Shown here piece after piece: positions 1-6,170 of a stretch of DNA of 6,236 nucleotides. The stretch is from an uncultured Clostridium sp. (lineage in GTDB: Bacteria > Bacillota > Clostridia > Lachnospirales > Lachnospiraceae). Position numbers and translations under genes: made by a program. The stretch spans positions 1 through 6,236 of the forward strand of contig CATWBR010000273.1 in NCBI GenBank assembly GCA_958349075.1, read 5' to 3'. The notes beneath the pieces are model-generated. The model saw only the letters and a program-made list of their open reading frames with translations, searched no databases and was not told the DNA's origin. Each line of letters begins with the position of its first letter. Within the stretch, counting starts at the first letter, position 1.

Positions 1-34
1 GCCGCAGGCCAGGGACCGGGCGACAACCTTCGCG

Positions 35-236
35 GAGTCTTCAGTCCCGTCGATCCTCTCCCCGGGGGGAAGGAGGCAGAATCAATTGCGCAGGGGACAT
101 TGGAGTCCATCAGTGATTAACGAGGTATTTTCGAGTTTAGCACTGTTATGCACTCCACCAAGTGCAAACGGTCCCCGAAGTAATTCATTCTGCCGGATTC
201 CCCCTCGCCACAACCTGAAACCGGGACTGAAGACTC
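35..236. repeat. Nested inverted-repeat element, copy 1 (202 bp)
   Basis: A perfect 15-bp inverted repeat, gagtcttcagtcccg (35-49) and its complement (222-236), bounds the element. Inside it, in order, further complementary pairs are nested: gggggaa 65-71 with ttccccc 198-204, ggcagaatcaatt 75-87 with 182-194 (12 of 13 pairs), and ggggac 93-98 with gtcccc 171-176. The tip contains cagtg/cactg (111-115 with 141-145) and a hairpin tgcact-ccacca-agtgca (149-166). All stems nest without crossing, so either strand could form one interrupted hairpin with a branched head. No transposase or coding frame is present. It may be a MITE-like or REP-like DNA element or a structured RNA, and the sequence alone does not decide which or which strand matters. 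Confidence 0.85.
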
Positions 237-253
237 ATACCAGTCTCCTCTCC

Positions 254-277
254 CTGGCCCAGCGGGCCGCAGGCCAG
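254..277. repeat. GC-rich hairpin between the two elements
   Basis: The spacer between the two elements holds ctggcc (254-259) and ggccag (272-277), with an alternative inner pairing ggccc (256-260) to gggcc (264-268) around a 3-base loop. A comparable GC-rich dyad, ggcc-tccc-ggcc, occurs at about 514-525 just after copy 2. Such a hairpin may be part of the full repeat unit. No T-tract follows, so it is not called a terminator. Confidence 0.5.
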
Positions 278-299
278 GATCCGGGCGATAACCTTCGCA

Positions 300-500
300 G
301 AGTCTTCAGTCCCGTCGATCCTCTCCCCGGGGGGAAGAAAGCTGAATCAATTGCGCAGGGGACATTGGAGTCCATCAGTGATTAACGAGGTGTTTTCGAG
401 TTTAGCACTGCTATGCACTCCACCAAGTGCAAACGGTCCCCGAAGTAATTCATTCTGCCGGATTCCCCCTCGCCACAACCTGAACCGGGACTGAAGACTC
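300..500. repeat. Nested inverted-repeat element, copy 2 (201 bp)
   Basis: This is the second copy of the same element. The outer 15-bp inverted repeat is intact (300-314 with 486-500), as are gggggaa/ttccccc (330-336 with 463-469), ggggac/gtcccc (358-363 with 436-441) and the tgcact/agtgca tip hairpin (414-431). The third stem is weaker than in copy 1. Positions 340-352 read agctgaatcaatt instead of ggcagaatcaatt, so only about 10 of 13 positions still pair with 447-459. One base is lost near 484, just inside the right arm. It ends about 130 bp upstream of the flavin reductase-like gene. Confidence 0.85.
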
Positions 501-506
501 ATACCA

Positions 507-574
507 CTCCCCCGGCCTCCCGGCCGCATAAATTACACAAAAGCCCGTTTTTTTCTTGATTTCTCTGATAGTTT
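507..574. other. Repeat-to-gene transition, nothing coding
   Basis: After the repeat the DNA changes sharply from GC-rich to AT-rich near 527. A seven-T run lies at 549-554 and neighbouring bases. It is not preceded by an adjacent stem, so I do not call a terminator. A possible -35 box (TTGATT, 556-561) sits here, but no good -10 box lies 16-18 bases downstream. Confidence 0.4.
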
Positions 575-596
575 GTGCTAAATAACTGTATAGCAC
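575..596. promoter_or_regulatory. Dyad GTGCTA-N10-TAGCAC, candidate operator
   Basis: A perfect 6-bp inverted repeat with a 10-base spacer lies 35 bases upstream of the start codon at 631. One mismatch outward, two further positions pair (tt at 572-573 with aa at 598-599). Its centre is AT-rich and coincides with where the promoter or transcript start of the flavin reductase-like gene should be. A protein-binding operator is therefore plausible, while a short leader hairpin is the alternative. The regulator is unknown. The dyad does not resemble the palindrome at 6128-6144. Confidence 0.4.
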
Positions 597-630
597 CAAT
601 TATATTTCACGATGAAAAGGAGACGATACC

Positions 631-1137
631 ATGAGTTTTAGAGAAATAAAAGCCGAAGAGCTTGCGTTTAACCCCTTTACCAAAATCGGTTCCGACTGGA
701 TGTTAATCACAGCCGGTGATGAAAAGAAATTCAACACAATGACCGCCAGTTGGGGCGGCGCAGGTGTCTTCTGGGGAAAAAATGTGGTAACCTGCTACAT
801 TCGTCCTCAGCGCTATACGAAAGAATTTGTCGATGCTAACGAAACCTTTACCCTCTCCTTCTACGGCCCCGAATATAGAAAAGCCCTGAATATCTGCGGT
901 TCTGTTTCCGGAAGGGATCACGATAAGGTTGAGGAAACCGGCCTCACACCGTATTTTACCGACGGTACCGCCGCTTTTGAGGAAGCAAATCTCATCTTTG
1001 TCTGCAAAAAGATTTATCAGGACGATATGCCCTACGAAAACTTCATCGCCAAAGAAAATGATTCAAAATGGTATCCCAACAAGGATTACCATACTATGTA
1101 CATGGCGGAAATATTGAAAATCCTTGTAAAAGACTGA
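631..1137 (+). CDS. Flavin reductase-like FMN-binding protein
   Basis: The 168-residue product belongs to the flavin reductase-like/flavoredoxin family, split-barrel proteins that bind FMN and usually work as dimers in the cytosol. Family features visible are the N-terminal DWMLITAG segment (22-29), the FNTMTASWGG flavin-binding segment (34-43), and RPQRYTKEF followed by the FTLSFY strand. These are followed by a region resembling the GSxSGRDxDKVxxxGLTP stretch of close relatives. Length is normal for the short clostridial members and no extra domain is present. Start choice is supported by AAGGAG at 617-622, eight bases before ATG. The substrate cannot be read from the sequence; reported family activities include flavin reduction and electron transfer. 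It lies alone between the repeat array and a transporter gene that has its own promoter, so it is probably monocistronic. Confidence 0.88.
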   Translation: MSFREIKAEELAFNPFTKIGSDWMLITAGDEKKFNTMTASWGGAGVFWGKNVVTCYIRPQRYTKEFVDANETFTLSFYGPEYRKALNICGSVSGRDHDKVEETGLTPYFTDGTAAFEEANLIFVCKKIYQDDMPYENFIAKENDSKWYPNKDYHTMYMAEILKILVKD

Positions 1138-1221
1138 TTCCAGACATGTGCCGGCAAACCGGGGCCGTCCATCTGTTTGTCCTTCCCGCATTTTTCTTCT
1201 TTATTTTGTGAAATCTGCTGA

Positions 1222-1250
1222 TTGTAAAATAACCGGTTTTCCTGTAGAAT
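1222..1250 (+). promoter_or_regulatory. Sigma-A-like promoter of the MATE gene
   Basis: TTGTAA (1222-1227) and TAGAAT (1245-1250) are separated by exactly 17 bases and lie about 50 bases upstream of the MATE start. The -10 box matches consensus at five of six positions and the -35 box at four. Its presence argues that the transporter can be transcribed independently of the flavin reductase-like gene. Confidence 0.55.
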
Positions 1251-1299
1251 CTAAAAAAGTTTTTGAATTAGCCGCTTATTTGGAGGATACAGACGAACT

Positions 1300-2673
1300 A
1301 TGGACACAAAAGCACAAACTTCCCGCTCTCTCATCAAAGACATGACTTCCGGCAGCCCGGCAAAACTGATACTGGGCTTTGCCGTTCCCATGCTGCTCGG
1401 CATGCTGTTCCAGCAGTTTTACAGTATGGTGGACACCGTGATTGTCGGCAAATTTCTCGGCGTGGATGCCCTGGCCGCCGTCGGTTCCACGGGCGCCGTC
1501 AATTTTATGATTAATGGTTTTGTCATCGGCCTCTGCTCAGGTTTTTCCATTCCCGTATCACAACGGTTTGGGGCGCGCGATTATAAGGATATGAGGCGTT
1601 TTACCGCCAATGCAGGCTGGCTTTCCCTGATATTTGCCGCAGTCATGACCGTTTCCGTCACGCTGCTGACTAAGACGATCCTTGTATGGATGCAGACGCC
1701 GGACAATATTATCCAGGGAGCCTACGACTATATCTTTTTTATATTCGTCGGGATTCCGGCTACCTTTCTCTATAACATCCTGGCAGGAATCATCCGGGCA
1801 CTGGGAGACTCGAAAACTCCCGTGTACTTTTTAATCCTCTCAAGCATTTTAAATATCGTCCTGGATCTTGTTTTCATTGTCAACCTGCACACCGGTGTGG
1901 CGGGCGCCGCTTACGCGACCGTCATCTCACAGGCCGTATCCGGAATCCTCTGCCTGCTGTACATGAAAAAGAAATTTGATATCCTGAAAATGAACAGGGA
2001 GGAAGTGCACCTCAGCGGCCGCCATATTTACATTCTCTGTAAAATGGGAGTTCCCATGGGGCTTCAGTACTCCATCACGGCCATCGGTTCCGTCGTGATA
2101 CAGACCGCCATCAACACCCTCGGTTCCGTTGCCGTCGCCTCGGTTACCGCGGGGCAGAAAGTCAGCATGTTCTTCTGCTGCCCCTTCGATGCCCTCGGCG
2201 GCACGATGGCCACCTATGCAGGCCAGAACGTAGGCGCCGGTAAAGTCGTCCGGATCGAACAGGGAGTAAAATCTGCGACCGTCATCGGAGCCGTTTACTC
2301 CGTCGCCGCATTTGCCGTCCTCTTCTTTTTCGGAGGCGTGATTCCGCTCCTTTTTGTGAATGCGGACGAAGTGCAGGTAATTGCCCAGGCCCACCAGTTC
2401 CTGATTTACAATTCCATGTTCTACATCCCTCTTGTATTCGTAAACGTCTGGCGCTTTACGATCCAGGGCATGGGCTTCAGCCTCTTCGCCGTTCTGGCAG
2501 GTGTCTGCGAGATGGCGGCGAGAGCCCTGGTCGGTTTTATCTTTGTACCGGTGTTCGGCTATATAGCGGTCTGCTTCGCCTCACCGCTCGCATGGATTTT
2601 TGCCGACGCCTTCCTGATTCCCGCATTCCGGCACTGTGTCAGATACCTGAAACGCACCCTGCCGCCCGCCTGA
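1300..2673 (+). CDS. MATE family multidrug/toxin exporter
   Basis: The 457-residue integral membrane protein is a MATE transporter, a cation-coupled (Na+ or H+) antiporter that expels organic cations, drugs or metabolites. Hydrophobic segments through the protein fit the usual 12 helices in two similar halves. N-half landmarks are P30 in the first helix, DTVIVGKFLG (45-54), the cytoplasmic SQRFGARDYKDMRR loop (87-100), and RALGDSKTP (166-174), which matches the family RxxGDxxTP signature. The C-half has the matching GGTMATYAGQNVGAG segment. Length is typical. The N-terminal MTSGSPAKLI style is common in clostridial members. GGAGG at 1282-1286 is 13 bases from ATG, longer than usual, but no better in-frame start exists. 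A strong terminator follows. Substrate is unknown; the DinF-like branch is possible. Confidence 0.93.
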   Translation: MDTKAQTSRSLIKDMTSGSPAKLILGFAVPMLLGMLFQQFYSMVDTVIVGKFLGVDALAAVGSTGAVNFMINGFVIGLCSGFSIPVSQRFGARDYKDMRRFTANAGWLSLIFAAVMTVSVTLLTKTILVWMQTPDNIIQGAYDYIFFIFVGIPATFLYNILAGIIRALGDSKTPVYFLILSSILNIVLDLVFIVNLHTGVAGAAYATVISQAVSGILCLLYMKKKFDILKMNREEVHLSGRHIYILCKMGVPMGLQYSITAIGSVVIQTAINTLGSVAVASVTAGQKVSMFFCCPFDALGGTMATYAGQNVGAGKVVRIEQGVKSATVIGAVYSVAAFAVLFFFGGVIPLLFVNADEVQVIAQAHQFLIYNSMFYIPLVFVNVWRFTIQGMGFSLFAVLAGVCEMAARALVGFIFVPVFGYIAVCFASPLAWIFADAFLIPAFRHCVRYLKRTLPPA

Positions 2674-2705
2674 GCGAAGAATCATACAAAACTATATAGA
2701 ACTCA

Positions 2706-2778
2706 GACAGCACAGGCCCCCGGTCTTAACACAACTTTCCGTTGTGCCAAACCGGGGGCCTGTGCTGTCCGTCTTTTT
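2706..2778 (+). terminator. Strong rho-independent terminator after the MATE gene
   Basis: An 18-bp perfect stem pairs 2706-2723 (gacagcacaggcccccgg) with 2752-2769. The 28-base loop contains a second perfect hairpin, cacaac (2730-2735) with gttgtg (2741-2746). A run of five T follows at 2774-2778 on the + strand. It sits between convergent genes. In the leftward direction the stem is not followed closely by a U-tract (only gttttg some 15 bases on), so activity for the opposing operon is less certain. Confidence 0.9.
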
Positions 2779-2817
2779 AACGGCGGCAGCCTGTGCTCAA
2801 AGCGTGCAGGTTACCGT

Positions 2818-3246
2818 TTATCTCTTATCCGGATGTGACGCAAATATCCTGTCTTCTATGTCTGATATCGTAATCTCTTTTAACCGTTCACGGCATCTCT
2901 GGTCAAGTCCGTCGTAAATCTCCGTCAGGATTCCCGCCATCCCCGAAGAGACAAGACAGTCTTTCTCGGGATCCCCGCTTTTCCACGCTGTGGTTACAAA
3001 AGAAGTCTGAAGCGCATCCGCAATCATTAAAAGGTTCACTTCCGCGGCGTCCCTGTGAAAAAGGTATCCGCCCTCGGCTCCTTCCTTGGTCTTTATCAGA
3101 TTTGCTTTTTTAAGTTTTGCCATCACCTTGCGGATCCTGGCGGCGTTTGTACACACATTCTCCGCAAGCCCTTCGCTGGAGTAAACCGTCCCTTTATGTG
3201 ATAAAAATACAAGGGCGTGCACTGCAATTGTAAATTCGCTGGTCAT
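2818..3246 (-). CDS. Rrf2-family transcriptional regulator
   Basis: The 142-residue protein is a winged-helix DNA-binding regulator of the Rrf2 family, acting as a dimer. The N-terminal helix (SEFTIAVHALVFLS) and the helix-turn-helix (about 24-48, ending RIRKVMAKLKKANLI) precede the wing with the family motif EGAEGGYLF (55-63). Next comes the ADAL helix (76-79) and a C-terminal dimerisation helix. Iron-sulfur Rrf2 proteins such as IscR and NsrR carry three clustered cysteines after the wing. Here only C97 lies there, with C32 in the recognition region and C118 in the dimer helix, so a thiol-switch or ligand sensor is more likely than an Fe-S sensor. AGGGG lies before ATG at 3246. It is the last gene of the leftward operon, 27 bases after the thioredoxin fusion, suggesting autoregulation. 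Confidence 0.9.
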   Translation of the reverse strand: MTSEFTIAVHALVFLSHKGTVYSSEGLAENVCTNAARIRKVMAKLKKANLIKTKEGAEGGYLFHRDAAEVNLLMIADALQTSFVTTAWKSGDPEKDCLVSSGMAGILTEIYDGLDQRCRERLKEITISDIEDRIFASHPDKR

Positions 3247-3273
3247 ATTCTCATCCCCTTTGCGGCAATCCGC

Positions 3274-4662
3274 TTAATTTCTCTTTCCTGCCATCGTCTG
3301 ATCAATAATGCTCTTCATCATATCTTCGCTGAGCTGGCCGCTGGCATATCCGAATACATTCCCGTCCCGGTCAATCATAAACGTGGTAGGGAACGAATAA
3401 ATTCCGTAAGCTGTAAATATCTCACCTGTCGTATCCATCACTACAGGATAAGTATATCCATTTTCACTCAGAAATTCTTTGATTCCTTCTTCCGACTTCT
3501 CACTTCCCATATTAGGCGCGGCAATTCCGAGAACAATCAGGGCATCGTCGCCTTCCGTATCATAGGTGTCATACAGCTTCTGGATATCCGGCATCTCGGC
3601 GCGGCACGGCGGACACCATGTAGCCCAGAAGTTCAGGAAAACTGTCTTTCCTTTATAATCGGACAGGGTATGGGTATTCCCAAACTGATCCGTCAGGGTA
3701 AAATCGATTGCCGGCATTAGTACAGGCTCATCCGCCGCCGTCTCACCCGAAGCAGTTTCACCGGCTGCGGAACCGCTATCTCCCACCGTCTCCCCGGCGG
3801 CCGTCTCATCGCCTCCCGGCCGGGACGCATTCTCTGTCGTATCTTCGGTTGATTTTGCTTCGTTGGAAGCCTCCTCTGTAGATTCCTCCGTACTGCCCAC
3901 GCCTGTATTATACTCCGTTCCCGAAGGAGGTGTAAGTTTGGAAAGGTAACCGGTCACAGCATTCATCTTTCCGGTAAACATCAGAATTCCCATGAATACC
4001 ATCAGGATTCCGCCGACTCTTACCGTATACTTTACAACATTCATATGGCTCTTAAAAAATTCAAGTAAGGATGTAGTAAAAAGGCCGACCGCCAGGAACG
4101 GAAGCACGAAACCTGCGGTGTAAACGCCTATCAGTATAAAGGCCATCGCCTTTGTGCTGGCCGAGGCCGCCATCAGAAGAACACTGGCCAGAGCCGGTCC
4201 TACGCAGGGCGTCCAGGCAAAGCTGAACGTAAAGCCCATAATCAGGGCTGTGATCGGTGACATGGCAACGGTGTCAAGCTTGAACGGAAGTCTTCTCTCT
4301 TTGCCCAGCATTGTACTGGTACCGAAAACACCAAGCTGATACAGACCAAAAAGTACGACTATGATGCCGCCGACCCTTGCAAACATAAGCTGGTTTTTAT
4401 TAAAGAAGTTTCCCATTGCTGAAAATCCCAGCCCCAGAAGGAAAAATGCAAAGCTGACTCCGATTACGAAGAAAAGCGTATGCAGCATTACCTTGCTTCT
4501 CTTATAATAGATTCTGCCGTCCTCTCCGCGGCTTCCGGTGCCTCCGGACAAATACCCGATGTATAACGGTATCAGCGGCAGTACACAGGGTGAAAAAAAA
4601 CTGATCAGGCCCTGAAAAAATACTGTCAGAACCGGTACACTGACATCTAATGAAAATCCCAT
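3274..4662 (-). CDS. CcdA-TlpA fusion: membrane electron carrier plus thioredoxin
   Basis: The 462-residue protein joins two redox modules. Residues 1-240 are a CcdA/DsbD-type membrane domain of about six helices. Its two intramembrane cysteines sit in SFFSPCVLPLIP (C26) and FAWTPCVGPAL (C153). This domain takes electrons from cytosolic thioredoxin and passes them outward. Residues 244-316 form an acidic Glu/Thr/Ser/Gly-rich linker with repeated AAGET-like units and no cysteine. Residues 317-462 are a TlpA/ResA-like thioredoxin with WCPPC (349-353) and cis-proline P425 in SFPTTF, expected outside the membrane. It should reduce extracytoplasmic disulfides, for example in apocytochromes, lipoproteins or oxidised surface proteins. 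I place the start at ATG 4662; see the ribosome binding site entry. It lies 55 bases after the RclA-like gene in the same operon. Confidence 0.9.
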   Translation of the reverse strand: MGFSLDVSVPVLTVFFQGLISFFSPCVLPLIPLYIGYLSGGTGSRGEDGRIYYKRSKVMLHTLFFVIGVSFAFFLLGLGFSAMGNFFNKNQLMFARVGGIIVVLFGLYQLGVFGTSTMLGKERRLPFKLDTVAMSPITALIMGFTFSFAWTPCVGPALASVLLMAASASTKAMAFILIGVYTAGFVLPFLAVGLFTTSLLEFFKSHMNVVKYTVRVGGILMVFMGILMFTGKMNAVTGYLSKLTPPSGTEYNTGVGSTEESTEEASNEAKSTEDTTENASRPGGDETAAGETVGDSGSAAGETASGETAADEPVLMPAIDFTLTDQFGNTHTLSDYKGKTVFLNFWATWCPPCRAEMPDIQKLYDTYDTEGDDALIVLGIAAPNMGSEKSEEGIKEFLSENGYTYPVVMDTTGEIFTAYGIYSFPTTFMIDRDGNVFGYASGQLSEDMMKSIIDQTMAGKRN

Positions 4663-4670
4663 ATAGTACA

Positions 4671-4677
4671 CTCCTTT
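4671..4677 (-). promoter_or_regulatory. Ribosome binding site that fixes the CcdA-TlpA start
   Basis: On the minus strand AAAGGAG is followed by eight bases (tgtactat) and ATG at 4662-4660. A longer open frame would start at a GTG whose first base is the last G of this AAAGGAG (4671). That leaves no spacing for the ribosome, so the ATG at 4662 is preferred. Confidence 0.8.
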
Positions 4678-4717
4678 ATGTCTTGTAAATTTCTAGTTTC
4701 GTCTTGTTACGGCCGGT

Positions 4718-6106
4718 TTATACGGCAAATAAGTCGTTTAACGCTTCCGCCATCGTGGGATGGGTAAAAATCATGTCTCTGAGCATGGTGTACGGCGCCT
4801 TTGTATCCATGGCCATCTTGATGATATTGATCAGTTCATAAGATTCCTCGCAGAAGAGGTGTGCTCCCAGTATCAGCCCTGTTTTCTCATCGATAACGGC
4901 TTTTAAAAGGCCGTCGGTCTGCTCAAGCACCTTTGACTTGACAATATCCGCTGCGGCAAGCCTGGCAGTCTTTACCTGATATCCCGCCGCTATGGCATCC
5001 TTCTCACTGAGCCCCACCCTGGAAAATGCCGGAGCCAGAAAAACACTGTAGGGTACGGCTCCCCTCTTCTTCAGGGTATAGCTCCCGTCACCGAGAATCC
5101 TGGATTTGACGATTCTGCTGTCATCCAGTGAAATGTAGGTAAACTGAAGACCGCCCGTCACATCTCCCATCGCATAAACTTCAGGGGCCGTTGTCATCAT
5201 GGAGTCATCGGTGATAATGCCGCCTCTTGAATTCACCTCTACACCGGCAGCCTCCAGGTTAAGACCACCCGTTTCCGGCCTGCGCCCCGTTGCAACGAGC
5301 ACCGCGTCGGCGTTCAGGCTCTTTACCCCTTCGCTGTCTTCAAATGCGACAACGGCATTCTCCTGCATCTGCCGCACCGATCTTACTTTTACGCCGGTCA
5401 GCACTTTAACGCCTCTGGACGCCAGGGATTGCCTTACCGCTTCCGCGATATCGGCATCCTCCCGGGGAAGAAATACGTCTTCATCCTGGAGGATTGTCAC
5501 CTGTGAGCCAAAGTTTGCATAGATGGAGGAAAATTCAACTCCAATATAGCCTCCTCCTATGATCACCAGTTTCTCCGGAAGTTCTTTTAAATCCAGAAGA
5601 GTCTCACTTGTATATACAAAAGGATTGCCTTTTATTCCCTCAATGGGAGGGATAAAAGCGGAAGCGCCTGTGTTGATAAAAATCCGGCTTCCCGCAAGCC
5701 TTGTGACCGTACCGTCATGCTCCACCTCGACCTCGTGAGGTGAAACGAACCGGGCCGTACCATCCATTACCGTAATATTCGGATGGCCGGACAGTCTCAG
5801 ATGATTCTTTGCACGCAGCCTGCCCGTCAGTTCATCTTTGTGTTCCACGGCCTCCCTATATGCCGCGGCCTTCTCCTCAAAGCTGCCGCCCGCAGCAGCC
5901 GCGAGTCCCGCCCTGTAAACATACGACTTGGTCGGTATACATCCGACATTCGGGCAGGTTCCTCCATACATTTTAGCGGATCTCTCAATCAGCACCGTCT
6001 TCTGTCCCGCATCTCCCAGCGCTTTTGCCAGTGTTTTTCCGCCCTTTCCAAAGCCGATTATGGCTGCATCATAATTTTCTGCTGTATTTACCGGTTTCTG
6101 TTCCAT
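4718..6106 (-). CDS. rclA: RclA-like flavoprotein disulfide reductase
   Basis: The 462-residue protein is a pyridine nucleotide-disulfide oxidoreductase (FAD, NAD(P)H, cytosolic dimer) and by sequence style a homologue of E. coli RclA. Visible features in order are the FAD fold (DAAIIGFGKGGKTLA, 13-27), redox pair C51/C56 in MYGGTCPNVGCIPTK, the NAD(P) fold (GGGYIGVEF, 184-192), and GDVTGGLQFTYISLDD, all matching RclA as I recall it. The C-terminal H449/E454 lie in FTHPTMAEALNDLF. RclA reduces Cu(II) and hypothiocyanous acid and protects against hypochlorous acid. The related streptococcal Har has the same HOSCN role. A generic mercuric- or dihydrolipoamide-type reductase is less likely, because no N-terminal HMA domain or C-terminal Cys pair is present. 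The frame opens upstream to 6199, but that ATG overlaps the -35 box, so 6106 is used. The gene heads the operon. Confidence 0.88.
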   Translation of the reverse strand: MEQKPVNTAENYDAAIIGFGKGGKTLAKALGDAGQKTVLIERSAKMYGGTCPNVGCIPTKSYVYRAGLAAAAGGSFEEKAAAYREAVEHKDELTGRLRAKNHLRLSGHPNITVMDGTARFVSPHEVEVEHDGTVTRLAGSRIFINTGASAFIPPIEGIKGNPFVYTSETLLDLKELPEKLVIIGGGYIGVEFSSIYANFGSQVTILQDEDVFLPREDADIAEAVRQSLASRGVKVLTGVKVRSVRQMQENAVVAFEDSEGVKSLNADAVLVATGRRPETGGLNLEAAGVEVNSRGGIITDDSMMTTAPEVYAMGDVTGGLQFTYISLDDSRIVKSRILGDGSYTLKKRGAVPYSVFLAPAFSRVGLSEKDAIAAGYQVKTARLAAADIVKSKVLEQTDGLLKAVIDEKTGLILGAHLFCEESYELINIIKMAMDTKAPYTMLRDMIFTHPTMAEALNDLFAV

Positions 6107-6114
6107 TATCTTCT

Positions 6115-6120
6115 CTCCCT
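6115..6120 (-). promoter_or_regulatory. Ribosome binding site that fixes the RclA-like start
   Basis: On the minus strand AGGGAG is followed by eight bases (agaagata) and ATG at 6106. It supports the 462-residue form over the 31-residue longer frame. Confidence 0.75.
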
Positions 6121-6127
6121 GCCAATC

Positions 6128-6144
6128 GATACATAATATGTATC
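6128..6144. promoter_or_regulatory. 17-bp perfect palindrome, candidate Rrf2 operator
   Basis: GATACATA-A-TATGTATC has two perfect 8-bp arms around one central base. It lies in the leader of the leftward operon, about 20-36 bases downstream of the predicted transcript start and 21 bases upstream of the RclA-like start codon. Size and AT-rich symmetry fit a dimeric winged-helix regulator such as the Rrf2 protein encoded at the operon's end. Binding there would act as a roadblock. No second copy of this palindrome was seen in the window. Read on the + strand it is followed by seven T, but the AT-rich stem and lack of an upstream + gene argue against a terminator. Confidence 0.6.
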
Positions 6145-6170
6145 TTTTTTTATTAAAGTTCTTATCTGTA

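Larger units (their letters stand above)
1..506. repeat. Two tandem copies of a 265-bp intergenic repeat
   Basis: Positions 1-265 recur from 266 to about 506 in the same orientation. Examples are the shared gccgcaggccagg at 1 and 266, agtcttcagt at 36 and 301, and cacaacctgaa near 209 and 474. The copies differ by scattered substitutions (for example ggaggcag at 72-79 against gaaagctg at 337-344, and ttatgc against ctatgc) and by one missing A in the second copy at about 484. Similarity breaks down after atacca at 501-506. The first copy begins at or before base 1, so more units may lie to the left. Open frames crossing the repeat on both strands are composition-driven and cross unit boundaries, so no protein is called. 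What the repeat does is unknown. Confidence 0.95.

Noticed and set aside
86..385. 99-codon open frame on the + strand across the repeat
   Set aside because: It starts in copy 1 and ends in copy 2, running through the dyad arms. It lacks a convincing ribosome binding site and its sequence follows from the repeat. It is treated as non-coding.
1..506. CRISPR array or integron attC cassette sites
   Set aside because: The period of 265 bp and long near-identical units do not fit CRISPR repeats and spacers. The GTTRRRY/RYYYAAC-type boxes and cassette genes of integrons are absent.
347..529. 60-codon open frame on the - strand through copy 2
   Set aside because: It lies inside the structured repeat and begins in the GC-rich flank without a ribosome binding site. 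Low complexity and overlap with the arms make it an unlikely gene.
1148..1200. Terminator after the flavin reductase-like gene
   Set aside because: Only short pairings are possible (ccgg-caaa-ccgg, or gcaaac with gtttgt), and the T-rich stretch at 1191-1205 is interrupted and not adjacent to the stem. Too weak to call.
1927..2394. 155-codon antisense frame inside the MATE gene
   Set aside because: It is fully antisense to a clear transporter and has a composition typical of a codon-position shadow.
3217..3720. 167-codon + strand frame opposite the thioredoxin domain
   Set aside because: It is antisense to the WCPPC-containing domain with no recognisable domain of its own.
4718..6106. Mercuric reductase (MerA) as the identity of the flavoprotein
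   Set aside because: It has the shared GGTCxNxGCIPTK motif but no N-terminal HMA domain, no C-terminal cysteine pair and no mer genes nearby. The C-terminal and FAD-region motifs fit RclA better.
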